Below, piece by piece: positions 46,345 through 58,029 of a stretch of 64,000 nucleotides of DNA (position 1 is the first letter of the stretch; the number at the start of each line of letters is the position of its first letter). The notes below the pieces were generated by a model. It saw nothing but the letters and a program-made list of their open reading frames with translations. It did not search any database and was not told where the DNA came from. The position numbers and the translations under genes were made by a program. The stretch is from positions 13,318,593 to 13,382,592 of the forward strand of contig OZ020516.1 of NCBI GenBank assembly GCA_963971425.1, written 5' to 3'. This DNA is from Bryoerythrophyllum caledonicum (Eukaryota; Streptophyta; Bryopsida; Pottiales; Pottiaceae).

Positions 46345-49300
46345 TTTTGATGGGAATTCTTCCATCATGTAGATATAAATGTTAAGTTTAATATCTTTGG
46401 ATTTTAATAAACTAGGAGTTGAGGCAAAAGGGGTTGGTTGTAGTGAGAACCACAGTTTGAAGGTAACGGAACGCCCGTTAGAATGCGGATGCTACACCGC
46501 TCTTGTCACGTGCACAACTCCAGAGGATAAATAGCGGTGTCGGGTAGAGAGGAGCGTGCTTTGAGAATACGCGAGGTATCTGGCAGCGGCTTCTTATAGT
46601 CTGCCACGGAGTTCTGTCAAATCTTGTAATCTTCGGTCTTCAGTCCCCAGTCTTCAGTCTTCAGTCTTCAGTCTTCAAACTCCTCCGCGTTGGCCTATCC
46701 TGTGGTGGCTCTAAAGGGTTAAGGATAAAGGTGGGTGATAAGAAACCACGGCCTCGGACGGGTAAAACGGGACGGCCAGACCACAAGCTGAAACCGTCCG
46801 AAAGATTGGCTCCTAAAATTCAAACCTACGGTGACCAGCAAACGTGCCTCACCGGTGGGAACGACATAAACACGACCGTGTGGGCAATTAACCCCACTTC
46901 GCCGCAACAGAGCTTACAAGAACAGAATTGAAATACAACTAGCCTCCAAAGCTGGCTTGGAATCACAAAAAAAGAAATCGGACCACAAGCCACAACACAC
47001 TTATCTCCATCTTCTCTTCTCTTCAAGCCTCAAGTCTTCAATTCTTCCATCCTTCAACTCCAAAGTCCTCAAGTGTTCAAAAACACTAAGAAACTCAAAA
47101 GAAGTGTTCAAAAACACAATGGAAAAGTTTCACCAAGGCTGTAACCTTCAAACAAGTGACACAGATGACTCAAAATTTCAAATACTAAGTGTAATAGCTC
47201 TCTGAAAAGCTAATTCAGACAACTAACACTCCTCCAAATTTCAAGTCAATCTAAATTACTGTCCGAAAATTATACGAGTTCAAAGTTCTGCCCCTCCAGA
47301 TATTCAATCGCTCATAACTTCTTTTTCAAAACTCCAAATCTCAATTGTAATAACTTTTTGAAGAGCTATGACCCTTATTTATGCACCTTCCAATTCTCAA
47401 ACAATTCTAAACTATTGTCCAAAAGTTATGGACAATCAAAGTTCTGCCTACCTCTATTCATTCAGATCTCTATAACTTCTTGCTCACAACTCCAAATCTC
47501 AATTGTAATATCTTTCTAGAAAGCTAAGGTAGAGATGCACAGTCCTTCAAAATCTCAAATCAAATTGAGAACTACAGAAAAAGTTGTGGCTCCTCGAAAC
47601 CTCTGCCCCTCAATGGATGGCCTCGGGTTTTCACAGAATTAAAACTTCAATAACTTTTTCTCTACAACTTTGAATTCAAAATTTAAAACTATTATGAAAA
47701 GCTCTTGAATCAAGGAACAAGATCACAAATTTTCAATTCCATACAATTCAAGCTCAACGAGTTACACACGGTCAAAGTTCTGCTCCAAACCTTTGCTCTC
47801 TCACCCACACACACACACACACAGGAAGCTTATCCCTAACCTTTTCCACCTCAAGTGCACGTGGGCACTTCAGCCCATGTCACCCTATCCAAAGTACCCC
47901 ACAAGGTACTTCATTACTTTCTTATCTTTTCCACTTTCAACCACATAAAATCCCCTAGTCTTTTATTTATTGGAAGACTAAAAACTTAGACCTTCCAACC
48001 AACAAGATAAGTAAAATTTTAAAAATAACTAAAGAAATAAAAAAAACTTATCGTAAGATAGCTGATGGTACGAACGTATAAAGGTGTTGATTCGCACAAC
48101 CTGATCGCCAAGTCGTTGACTTCGTTGGCTGGAAATGTCGTGGTCAGTGGCCGCCGCCAGTCCGGGTTCAAACCCGATCGAGCCCGTCGAGTGGTTGGGT
48201 GGCCGACGGCTTGGCTCGCTAGTGAGGCGGGAAAAATACCAGTCAACCCGCTACCTATCCCTCTGAGCAGTGACAAGAGCGGTGCAGCACCTACATGCTA
48301 ACACTTGCCCAAATCCTCAAACCGTGGTTCCCACGACGACCAAACCTTTCTACCTCATCTAACCGCTAGCTGTAATCAAAACATATCCACACTGGTATTA
48401 ATATCTACATGATGGAAGAATTTCCATCAGGACAGCGGCTTGGCTGGTCCAATTTCCTACTGTCCTTGCAAACCAAGCCATGGGCCGCCCGAGCCGCTTG
48501 ACGACCTCGATTGGTTTCAAACCTAGACCGGCGGGCGAGTAATGACTGCCACATCTCCAGCCAACCAAGTTTACAACTTGGCGACCTTAAGTAAAAATTT
48601 GACGCTTATATGCATCCATGAAAGGGGCGTGGCTACATTGTGGTAGTTTTTTTTTATATTTATCTATTTTCTTTTTACTTATCTAGATGTTTGAAAGGTC
48701 CATGTACTTTGCCTTTTAATCAAATAAAATCACTAAAGGATTTTAGGTGGTTCGAGAAGTATGGATCGGAAAGGGATAAGCATCTTTGGTGGGGCTTAGG
48801 TAGGGGAGCATGGGATAATGTGCCTCATTTCCACTTTAGATTACAAAGAAGTTAGAAAGGTGCTTCTTGAGAGGAAGTTTGGGTGTGTATGTGTGCGGGG
48901 AGTTTTTGAGAGTTTCAAGCCGAATTTCGACTAGATGTAGCTCATAGAACATGAGTCTTTTGTATTAAAAACTTTGAAAGATTTTTCTATGTATTGAGAG
49001 CTTTTCAAATTATGTTTGCAAATTGGATTTGGAGTTGTATTGCAAAAGTAATGAAGGTTTGAAATTGTGAAGAGCCGAGGCCATCCATTGAGAGGGCAGA
49101 GGTTTTGGCAAAACATAACTTTTTTTATGTTTTTCATCTTTCTTTGAGTTTAAAAAGATATATGCACGATTGTTATAGCTCTCTAAAAAGTTATTACAAT
49201 TGAGATTTGAAGTTTTAAAGAAGAAGTTATTGAGAATTGAGTATCTGGAGGAGGGCAAAATTTTGAACGTCCATAGCTTTTGGACAGTAGTTTGGAATGA

Positions 49301-50031
49301 TTTGAAATTTTATTGATTGTTTGCTTGTTAAATCAACTTTCCAAAAAGCTATTACGCTTAGAATTTGGAGGTTTGAGCAATTTGTGGCGTTAGTTTGAAG
49401 ATCACAGCTAATATAGAAGTTATTTTTTAGGAGTTTCTTTTATGTTTTAAAGACTTTAAGACTTTAAGACAAGAAGATTTGAAGACTTTAAGTCAAGAAG
49501 ATTTGAAGACTTTAAGTCAAGAAGATTTGAAGACTTGAAGATAAAAAGACATGAAGCCTTGTATGTTGAAGCTTGTGGTTTGTTATTCCTGGCTGACTTT
49601 GGAGGCTCGTTGTCTTTATTTGTTATTCACACTAGGTTTTGGAGGCTAGTTGTTTATCATTTTGTTTTGTAAACATTCTTGCGGCGAAGTGGATTTGATC
49701 ACCCACACAATCCTATTTATGTCGTTCCCACTAGTGAGGCACAATTGTTGGTCATCGTGAGTTTGAAACTTAAGAGCCATCTTCTGGACGGTTTCAGCTC
49801 ATATTCTGGCCGTCCCGTTTTACACGTCCGAAGCCCGCGGATTTTTATTACCACACCTTGACTCTTAAACCTGTTTAGATCCATTACAGATTAGGCCAAC
49901 CGGGAGTAGCTAGAAGACTTGAAGATTTTGAAAACCAGAAAAATTGAAGACACAACAAAACACCCTAGCCAACTATTCTCAGTCGGAGCCAAATTCCCTG
50001 TGAATTCTCAAAGCGCACTCTTCTCTATCCG
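46345..50031. repeat. 3.5-kb imperfect palindrome inserted in the copia fossil
   Basis: Outer arms of about 1.6-1.8 kb, roughly 46532-48300 and 48420-50031, are reverse complements at moderate identity. Landmarks pair in order: GAGCGTGCTTTGAGAATA (46550) with its mirror near 50010; ACGGGACGGCC (46767) with 49810; GTCTTCA arrays (46640, 47030) with GAAGACTTTAAGTC arrays (49440-49540); GCCATCCATTGAG on the mirror strand (47620) with 49080; GATCGCCAAGTCGTTGAC (48105) with 48590. The left end (46345-46535) also matches the mirror of the centre (48240-48432). It lies between the two reverse transcriptase parts. A foldback-type element, or two opposed LTR-element ends, would both fit. Confidence 0.7.
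49440..49560 (+). repeat. GAAGACTTTAAGTC tandem array, about 24-bp unit
   Basis: A unit of the type AAGAAGATTTGAAGACTTTA repeats three to four times. The mirror arm has GTCTTCA heptamers at about 46640-46680. Confidence 0.65.
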
Positions 50032-51071
50032 AAAATGTGTCCACGTGGTTGGAGCATATATATTTTTTCTTTCAAATGGCTGTTGAAATATGTTGTTTTG
50101 ACATCCATACGATGGATGTCCCAATCCATAGTGCCTACTAAGGAGGTAATACCTTTATGGTGTTGTATTTGGCAACAGATGCAAAGGTCTTGTGATAGTC
50201 GACACCTTCGCATTTTTGGAAACCTTGAGCAATTAAACAAGCTTAATATTGTTCATGAATGTTGCATTGGGCCGGTTTCAGTTTATATACCCACTTGGAG
50301 GATGTGGCCTGATGTCCATGAGGTAATTCAATGAGTGTCCATGTCCTCATGTCCTCCAAGCTTTCAATTTCCTCACGCATTGCTTGAACCCAATTGGGAT
50401 CGTCTAATGTGGCCTCATAAGTGAGATTCAAATCCTTGTGTTACCGACAAAGCCTTCCAATCGCACTCAAGGTCGTTTGATGCGACTAGAATGACGGACA
50501 CATGGCGGTGGATGATTTGATGATGAATCCCTAGTCAATGTGGATGGCGGGATTTATAAGTGAGGTTTGGGCTCCATTGTAATTGTAGGATATGTGCGTG
50601 AGGGTGGTGGGAATTGAAGAGGCTGGCGATGTAAAGAGTCTTGGTGTATGATACTAACATCAAAAGGCTTGGATATGTCTCTAGAGTCCATATGAAGGAG
50701 CACCAATTTGAAGCGGTCGTGCTTAAACTTGGGTGGTTAAGAAATATCGGAGGAGATGTTGCATGGATTGTCTTTATCAATCTTGACATTACGAGATATG
50801 AGAACACAGTGTTTGCAGGGGCAATAATATCTATAACCTTTAATAGATTTGTCTAAACCAAGAAAAATGCCACTAGAGGATTTGGAAGATATTTTGTAAC
50901 TTTTTTTTCTTTCGGACTGTGGACAAAGACGCGTGTGTCAAATATACAAAGCTAAGATAGATCAAGCTCTATATTGGAAAAATCTTCTTTGGATGTCATA
51001 TTTGACCATGCGCGAGTAGGAATTCAATTGTTAATGAAGATAGGATTGTTCCGGAGTCCGTTTGTTCAGTA

Positions 51072-52622
51072 GTGTCCGTCTATCCAACTCTCCATTTGAA
51101 AAAGGTTGTTCTCTATCCAATAAGGGTCCATGCTGGATTTACCAGAACGAAAGGTAGATCAATTTATCCACTGTCGCAAAGGCAACTACGTGGCTTACAC
51201 GTAAATTGGAGGATCGGGCGCCTGCAGACAAGGGGCGGACACGCGCGGTCAGGACAGGGGCACGCGCGCACAGAGGTTGGGCACGCAAGGTTAGGAATTG
51301 GGCGCGCACTGTCAGGCGCGCGCACAAGGGTTGGGTGCACGCAGATAGGTGTCAGGCACGCACTGTCAGGGATTAGGCGCGTGCAAACTCGTGTCGGGTG
51401 CGCTCACATAGCGGTGAGGCGCACACTGTCAGGGGTCAGGTACGCACAATCAACAATTAGGAGCGCACGGTCAGCAATTGGGGGCGCGCGATCAGGGATT
51501 AGGTGCTTGTAGTCAAGGATTGGGCGTGCGCAAAAATGAACTTACAAAGTATTCTACACCGCAAAGTAATGGTATTTTGGAGCGCAAGAATCGATCCATT
51601 GTTGAGATGGCTTGATGTTTATGCTTTCAAAACAACATTCCCACTTACCTATGGTTCGAGGCCATAAAAATTGTCACCTACATTTAGAGTTGTCTATATA
51701 GACGCCGGACCCGTGTGCGTGCACGCCTGACACCAATCTGGGTGCGCCCAACCACTGACAGTTTGCGCGCGACCCATCTACACGCGCACCCGACCCATGT
51801 CTGCCACTACAAGAAATCAGGGTGTTTAGCAACGTTCTGAAAAAATCCGAAGCAACGCCTAAGGCCATGCTTTGTACATAAAACCATGCTACAACTGTTG
51901 CTTTTCCAAATAGCAAGCCTCTAGGCGTTGCTTAGGAATTTTTCAAAACGTTGCTAAACATCATGTTTTCTTGTAGTGTCCGCGTGCGCCATACCCCTGA
52001 CAGCACGCGCCCGACCCCTTTTGATACGCGCCCGACCCATTTAGGTACGCGCCCAATCTATTTAGGACCTGGGTACGCCCTTGACTCATCTAGGTACGCG
52101 CCCGACCTAGTTAATGGTGTTAGTGGTGTGAAGTTCATGTCTAGAAAGAACCCAACTTCCAATCCGCGCACATGTGCGACCCTACAAGTGTGCGCACCCA
52201 CGCCCTATGCGCGCGTGCCCGACCCCTATTGGTACGCCCTCGGCCCCTACCCATACGCGAACGACAAGCACGTGCGTGCATGACTCACACTGGTATGTGC
52301 CAAGCTGCAAATATTGCGCTCCCAGAACCTAACGGTACGGGCCCGACCCTTATTGGTTTGCGCCCAACACTCAATGGTACGCGCCCCGCCTCAAATGTTG
52401 CACGCTCGGCTCGAAAGTGCACGCCCAACCTATGAGGTGACGTGGAAAATGATATGACGTGTCAGCACACGTATTTTACCATGGGATAAGTTCTAAATTT
52501 GATTCCGTGTTTATAATTTTTTTTACACGCAACTGTCCGCTAAAAAGTGTTGTCTGTCCTGTTTGTCCGTCCGTCCGTGCAGTGTCTTTGGGCCCCTGTC
52601 CGTCTATGTAGACAACTCTAAA
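51072..52622. mobile_element. GC-rich inverted tandem-repeat insertion in the copia fossil
   Basis: A left array (about 51215-51535) repeats a degenerate unit of about 20 bp, GGGCGCGCACTGTCAGG. A right array (about 51720-52440) carries the mirror type, ACGCGCCCGACCC. The inner boundary GAGTTGTCTATATAGACG (about 51688) is mirrored at 52602-52620 (CGTCTATGTAGACAACTC). Next to these, short pieces of the copia integrase region occur in both orientations (51538-51690 and 52625-52775). Composition is far more GC-rich than the surroundings. A foldback-like DNA element is my best guess. A CACTA MITE sits inside. Confidence 0.5.
51805..51978. mobile_element. CACTA-type MITE (174 bp)
   Basis: Begins CACTACAAGAAA and ends TTTTCTTGTAGTG, the hallmark CACTA termini. 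The inner termini TTTAGCAACGTT and AACGTTGCTAAA are also mirrored. The 3-bp flanks (TGC, TCC) differ by one base. Nested in the GC-rich insertion, so it is younger than that. Confidence 0.75.
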
Positions 52623-54305
52623 TGTAGGTGACAGTTTTTAAGGCCTCGGACCATAGGTAAGAGGGAATGTTGTTTTGAAAGCAAAAACATCAAGCCATCT
52701 CAACAATGGATCAATTCTTGCGCTTTGAAATACCATTACTTTGTGGTGTGGAATACTTTGTAAATTCATGGTGAATGCCTGAATCAATCAAGAGTTGTTG
52801 AAAAACAGTTGACATATACTCGGTGTTGTTGTCAGTGCAAAGTGAAATGATCTTCTTCCTTGTTTGATTTTCTATGCAGTTTTTAAATTTTTTGAACTCC
52901 TCCACAACTCTATCCTTGGTTTTTACAAGGGGAACCTATGATTTTTTACTATAATTTTCAATAGAGGTGACACCCTAACACCATTGTATGATTGTTTCTT
53001 GATAGGACCACATTTATCACTATGAATAACTTGAAGTATATCCATGGTTTAAGAAACACTTGGGGAGAAAGAAGTTCATGCATGTTTGCCTTGTTGGCAG
53101 GTTTTACAAATGATGTTAACATAAGGTGACTTGGGTAAGCCCTTCATGATACCTTGGTCAGACATACCATACAATGCCATAAAGTTAACATGCCCAAGCC
53201 GTTTGTGCCAAAGAAGGATATGGAATTGCATACAATCACTTGTTCTACAAGGTGGGTTGAATTGATCAAAGATCTAATTGATATAAACCTATGTGCATCC
53301 TAGTTCCATGACCAATAATGTCTTGTGTGTGTTCGTCTTAGAGTAAGACTTTCTTCGCGTCCAATTGGACATGGTAACCCTCATCTGTAATACATCCAAT
53401 CAATAATAGATTATGACAAATACCAGGCATATAGGGAACATTTTTAAATTGCTTGTGTTTCCCACTTGGGAAACAAATGCGTACATTGCCTTTTCTAGCA
53501 ATCCCCATATGCTTCTCCACCAGCGGCTAACATAGATGTGCCGCTAGTACATGCTTGAAAGTCTTGCACTAGGTTTTGATCCCCAGTGACATGGTGTGTG
53601 GCTCCTAACACACATGTCGGTCCTTCTTGATTCGTTGTAGTGTTTGCTTCTATCTCATTGAGCTCATATAAATATGTCTCTAAAATATTGCCCGCATTCT
53701 CACTGCCAGTACAGGATGATTTAGAATTAGGTTGGTGTGTTTACCTTTGGAAATGGCGTGAGCTTGTGCTTTATGGCGTGGCTTCTACTGTTTCAGCCTC
53801 TCTTCCAGAATTTCAACGCGCTCAATCACTCGATTAAGCTCACAGTCCCAGACATGGTGCCCTCGCTTTATGTAGTGGTGTGGCATAATATGTCCTCCTC
53901 GGTGGAGCCGCTAGTACTATCCCTCGTGCCTTTGGGACACCGTCTCGTCCACGGTCTCCCCCACGGTCTTGAACTCCACAGTGAGCACAGTTACAAGCAT
54001 TGCTATTAGGGTTGCGATGCTCTGTGCCGGTTTTTTCCCGCCATCTCCTCGGTCTCCACCTAGACGAGCACTGTGCCGTCCGCCTCCCCAATCGGATGGT
54101 TGACCTTGGTGCCGTTGGTGCTTCGATTCGCCACCTTCTTTGTAACGCCGGTTGTGTTGACTGTTGTGTTGGTTGCCGCTCCTTGATGCTTTGTGTTGAC
54201 GTCAGGACTATCCATTTTCAAAAGTAAGAGCTTTTGCGTATTCCTCTTTGTCTGCGTCCATTCTCAGCTGCATTTCTTTGTCTAGCAGTTGTGATTCTAT
54301 CTCAA

Positions 54306-55698
54306 CACTATAAGAAACCCGTGATTTTTGTGACGTTAGCTGTGATCAAGTGTGTTTTTCAAAACATGTTTTTGCGAACGGGCCGAGCCTTGGGCTCTCG
54401 GATTCTGGTGGATGTTGCACCAAACATGGAAAAATTAGCGGAAAAACACAGAGATATTAGCATAAACGTATTTGTTTTGCGGGACGTCCTAGTGAACATA
54501 GTCATGTTTTAGACAACGTCCTCAGAAAGGTGACAATGCCACGTCGGCAGGGAAGTTTCAGCTTTACTATGAGTAACTTCGAGATTGTTACTGCAACCTC
54601 CCGTAACACACTGCGCAACGGTTAAAACACAATGGAGATGGGCTGACCCCTACAAAAATAAAAACGTGGATGTCGTTACTGACGTCACAAAAAACGTGGA
54701 TGTCCTTACTGACATCACAAAAAACATGTTTGAGCCACGTAGGCAAGGTAGAAATTGGATTCTTTTAAAAATGTTTGTGCCACGTAGGCAAGGTTGAAAT
54801 CAGCTGCCACGTAGGCAAAGAGGATGTTGGAACAGACGTCTGGATGGACGTCTATTGTGACATTTTAATGTTTATGCTAACACGAGGCTAACACCATGAC
54901 AAATCCAATAATCCCATATGGATTGTCACCACTTGTGCATCCCATTGTATATATATGTAAGGCCTTCTCTCCAATCTCATTACACTTGAATCAAGAGTGA
55001 TTCACTTTCATCCATCTATTTGGATGAATTTGAATTACCCTTGAAACTTAAAGTGATACGGTACTTTTTGATGACATGGCGCTTCTTTTTGGTGACATGG
55101 CGCTTCTTTTTGATGACATGGCACTTGCTTTTGCTGACTTGGTGCTTGCTTTTGGTGACCTCCATCTCAACGAACGTCGCAGAAAACGTCATAACGAACG
55201 TCACAGAAAACATACCGTGTTAGAAATGACGTCCCAATTTACACTGTCCACAATTAATTATTGCATTAAATTATGCTGATTGGACATGCCACGTCATATT
55301 TTTAAAAGTGACACGTCATATTTTAAAGGTGCCACGTCATAAAATGGCGGGTCCACGTATGCAAGCCTAGTCACAATCTAATGCCACGTCATGCGCCACA
55401 TCATGGGCCACATTACCAAGGGCCCGGATGAAAAAGTTGGGGATGTGGCACTGCCCGTCCATGTGGCGATGACGTGGACGCGACGTGGCAGCCACATGGC
55501 AGATTTTTAACACCTTCAACCCCCAAGTTTTTGTGATGTTTTAAAAAACGTGGGCCTGTTTTTTGAGATTTTGGCATATTTTTCACATGTCAATTATAAC
55601 GGATTTTTTTGGACGTCAACGTTGACGAGCCGGATGCTGCACAAAACATAATTGCACGTTAGTTGCCCTGTCACAAAAAACACGGGTTTCTTATAGTG
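54306..55698. mobile_element. Non-autonomous CACTA element (1,393 bp)
   Basis: Termini CACTATAAGAAACCCGTG and CACGGGTTTCTTATAGTG are perfect mirrors and continue imperfectly through TTTTTGTGAC/GTCACAAAAAA. It is flanked by CAA on both sides (54303-54305, 55699-55701), the 3-bp duplication expected for CACTA elements. Subterminal repeats are present: GTTACTGACGTCACAAAAAA-type (about 54660-54730) and a 24-bp unit GACATGGCGCTTCTTTTTG repeated four to five times (about 55060-55165). No transposase; it would need an autonomous partner. Confidence 0.85.
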
Positions 55699-56490
55699 CA
55701 AAGAAGGATGGTAAGGTGTCCCTCCCTGTGTACATCTTGTAAAATAACTTGTATTCGGACGATAGAGAATTTAGCAGTAGCAAGGTGCATAGGTCTTCAA
55801 GGATTTCTACCTCCATGCCCTTGAGTTGATCCATAATATCCTTGAACTTGGTGACATATTGTTCCATGCTTGTGCCCTCCTCCTTGGGCAGTGATACTAG
55901 CTTTCGCACCAGTATAAGACTTGGATTCATAGCAATTCTGCAACGTTGTCCACAAAAGATGCGAGTCTTCAAATTTGCATACAACAGGTACAACAAAGTC
56001 CTTGACATAGTCCGTGATTGCTTGCAGAGCAATTCTTCTCTCTTCTTCCTCTGCTACATTTGTGTTCCTAGATGCAAATTCAGTGCAGTAGATCCATTCT
56101 CTATTTCTCTCTAGTATCTGCTTTAGCCTAAATGACCACACTTGATAGTTACCCGGTCCATCTAACCTACTAGTCTTTGGAATTGTGATTTCTATGTCTC
56201 TCCCAGGAGTGATGTGTAATGAAGCATTGGTGTCTGACCCTGATGAGTCTGCAGCTATCGTGGTGCAACTAGTACGCCATGCTAGTTGTGCACTACAAAT
56301 CTAGATCTACTTATACACTAGGTTGTGAGAGCCAAAACCTACACTCTAATACCATGATAGAATGGTGCAATAAAAAGAAGATGTTTTATTGCAAGGAAGC
56401 AAAGTCCTTAAGTACAGCAGAGGCCACAACAAGGCGCCATAGAACAACAGAGGCGTTGCAAAGAATATGAGATTGAGATCTAACTCTAAC

Positions 56491-57190
56491 CTAATGGACA
56501 CTGTGTTTACTGTACAAGTATTGGACAAGGATTCTCAGAAGGATATAAATGAGAGCAATATTGGGTCGCCGGTCAGTTTTGGGTCGTCCTACCTTATTCA
56601 GTCGGGGAAAAGTCGGCAACAAAGTAGCTGTTAGTCCCCTTTGGAAGTGAATTAGAGCATCTCCACCCGTGAGGGGAAAAGCTCCATGCTAAGGCGGTAG
56701 ATTCTTGATGGGAGCAGGGACGGGAATAGAGATAGCATAGCGCGGCTGTATCGGAATGGGGGAGCTGACTGCTAGGAAAACGGGACCTTTGACACCCTTA
56801 GACCGGACTGACATGACGCCGACATGACATAGGTGAATTGGAGCTAACTTGTTTTAAAAGTAAAGTACGACTACCATAGCAACTCTTGTACAGCCACGCG
56901 GCAGCACGGGAGTGCTTATGCGGGACGCCGAAATATAGAGCCCGCCCAAAGAATGTTCAGAATGTGTCATTTGACAACCTGCCGCTCGCCAGGCTGGTGG
57001 AGCGGAGTAACGGGATGCCGTTATGGACTGCGTAGCGGGCAGTGCGAGCCCTGCTACGGCGAGTAGCAGGCTCATTATTTTGTACCTACCTTGTGCTCTT
57101 AGACACATAGTATAATCAACTTGGTGAGTTTCCAATCTGCTTACTTGGATTCATGTCTTTGCTTGTATTTTTCTTACGGTTTGAGCTCTA
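56491..57190 (+). repeat. 5' part of tandem LEA_2 unit 2
   Basis: TCAGTCGGGGAAAAGTCGGC near 56600 matches 59570-59595 in front of copy 3, so this is duplicated promoter DNA. The remainder shows no gene. Confidence 0.5.
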
Positions 57191-57405
57191 AGGTGAGTAC
57201 ATGATTCATCTCTTTTGAAGAGAACCGTAAACATATTTGCACAACATTGGGATTTTTCAGTTTCATACCAGAGCAGGACGATACTAGCATTGTTCTTGAG
57301 AAGTTTTCTATCTTTTTTCAACCCAATTACTGCACTCTTTCAGGACATACCTCACTTCGGAGGCATAAAGGCTTTGAAGGCGGGTGGGTGCAAGAGTGGT
57401 GAGCC

Positions 57406-57680
57406 ATGGCAGCGAGGATTACGTGTTCGAGGGTGCTTGCGACAGAGCGCCGCCAAGAAGTGGTGGTGGAATATCCCAAATCGCTGGGGACGCGCTTTGT
57501 GGAGTTTTGGACGTAATGCGGCGAAATGCTGTGGAATGGAGGGATAGTGATTTTTGTTGTATTGGCATTCGCATTCGTTTTATTCACCGTCATAGGCACT
57601 TTCACTCTGTCCTGGGTCTGGATAATATATGTAATGGAAAGCTGTTACAAAGCGCGGTCATGTCATGGATATCAAACTTG
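57406..57680 (+). pseudogene. LEA_2-like tandem copy 2, truncated
   Basis: Starts like copy 3 (MAARITCSRVLATE, then RQEVVVEYPKS). A deletion after VEFW brings a TAA at 57514-57516. The membrane segment is partly recognisable further on. The whole beta-sandwich domain is missing: sequence jumps near 57655 from the codons before it to the 3' UTR equivalent (GTGACTGTAGCTTGAG, copy 3 near 60935). A dead copy. The leader intron (GGTGAGTACATG...CTTTCAG) is still visible at about 57190-57345. Confidence 0.8.
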
Positions 57681-57719
57681 CTAGTGACTGTAGCTTGAGT
57701 ATCATAATATTTTTACTTT

Positions 57720-57990
57720 TCAAATTTGTGACAGCCAATAGAATTACAATTTCTCCCCAAGTGATTTCAAATTTCTCTGATGAAAGTTGAATTAGTTATG
57801 AATTACTAAAGTCTTCTGCCATGTTTAGTGGGTGGCCACCAATAGGGACCCCCATAGCAGCTGACAAGAACTAAGGGGTCCTAACTAATAGTTGAATGGG
57901 TGGTAATGGGATGGAAGTGGGTTGGGTGTACCCCAATTTTAGAGGCGTTGGTCAATGTTGGAATTAGTTGGTTGTTGGGGGGTTACCTTA
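57720..57990. repeat. Dispersed repeat R2, copy 2
   Basis: Matches 35960-36235 in the same orientation and 62265-62520 inverted, including ATGGGTGGTAATGGGATGGA. It lies between the broken copy 2 and the rest of unit 2. Confidence 0.55.
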
Positions 57991-58029
57991 GAGCAACCCT
58001 CATTTGCACCTCTCTCCAAACCTCTTCTA

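Larger units (their letters stand above)
45203..56490 (-). mobile_element. Ty1/copia fossil with several later insertions
   Basis: Minus-strand remnants lie in Ty1/copia order from right to left. LTR-like end at 56355-56490 with an adjacent TGGTATTAGAG primer-binding-site-like sequence. Gag (UBN2-like) at 55691-56141. GAG-pre-integrase region at 53338-53520 and integrase at about 52610-52905. Reverse transcriptase in two parts, 50025-50431 and about 45717-46340 (YVDD motif in ILYVDDVF). RNase H region near 45340-45560. Second LTR-like end at 45203-45330. The two ends share a GAAGATGTTTTATTGCAAGG-type stretch. The element is broken in many places and is old. It has been split by a palindromic insertion (46345-50031), a GC-rich inverted-repeat region (51072-52622) and a CACTA element (54306-55698). 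Confidence 0.8.

Noticed and set aside
47808-47822. (CA)n microsatellite
   Set aside because: Real but trivial: about seven units within the palindrome arm.
48160-48180. Possible tRNA B box (GGTTCAAACCC)
   Set aside because: No A box at the right distance and no cloverleaf; explained as part of the palindrome centre.
51072-52440. Possible CRISPR-like array from regularly spaced GC-rich repeats
   Set aside because: Units are degenerate and of varying spacing, without conserved repeat/unique spacer alternation, in a plant nuclear context.
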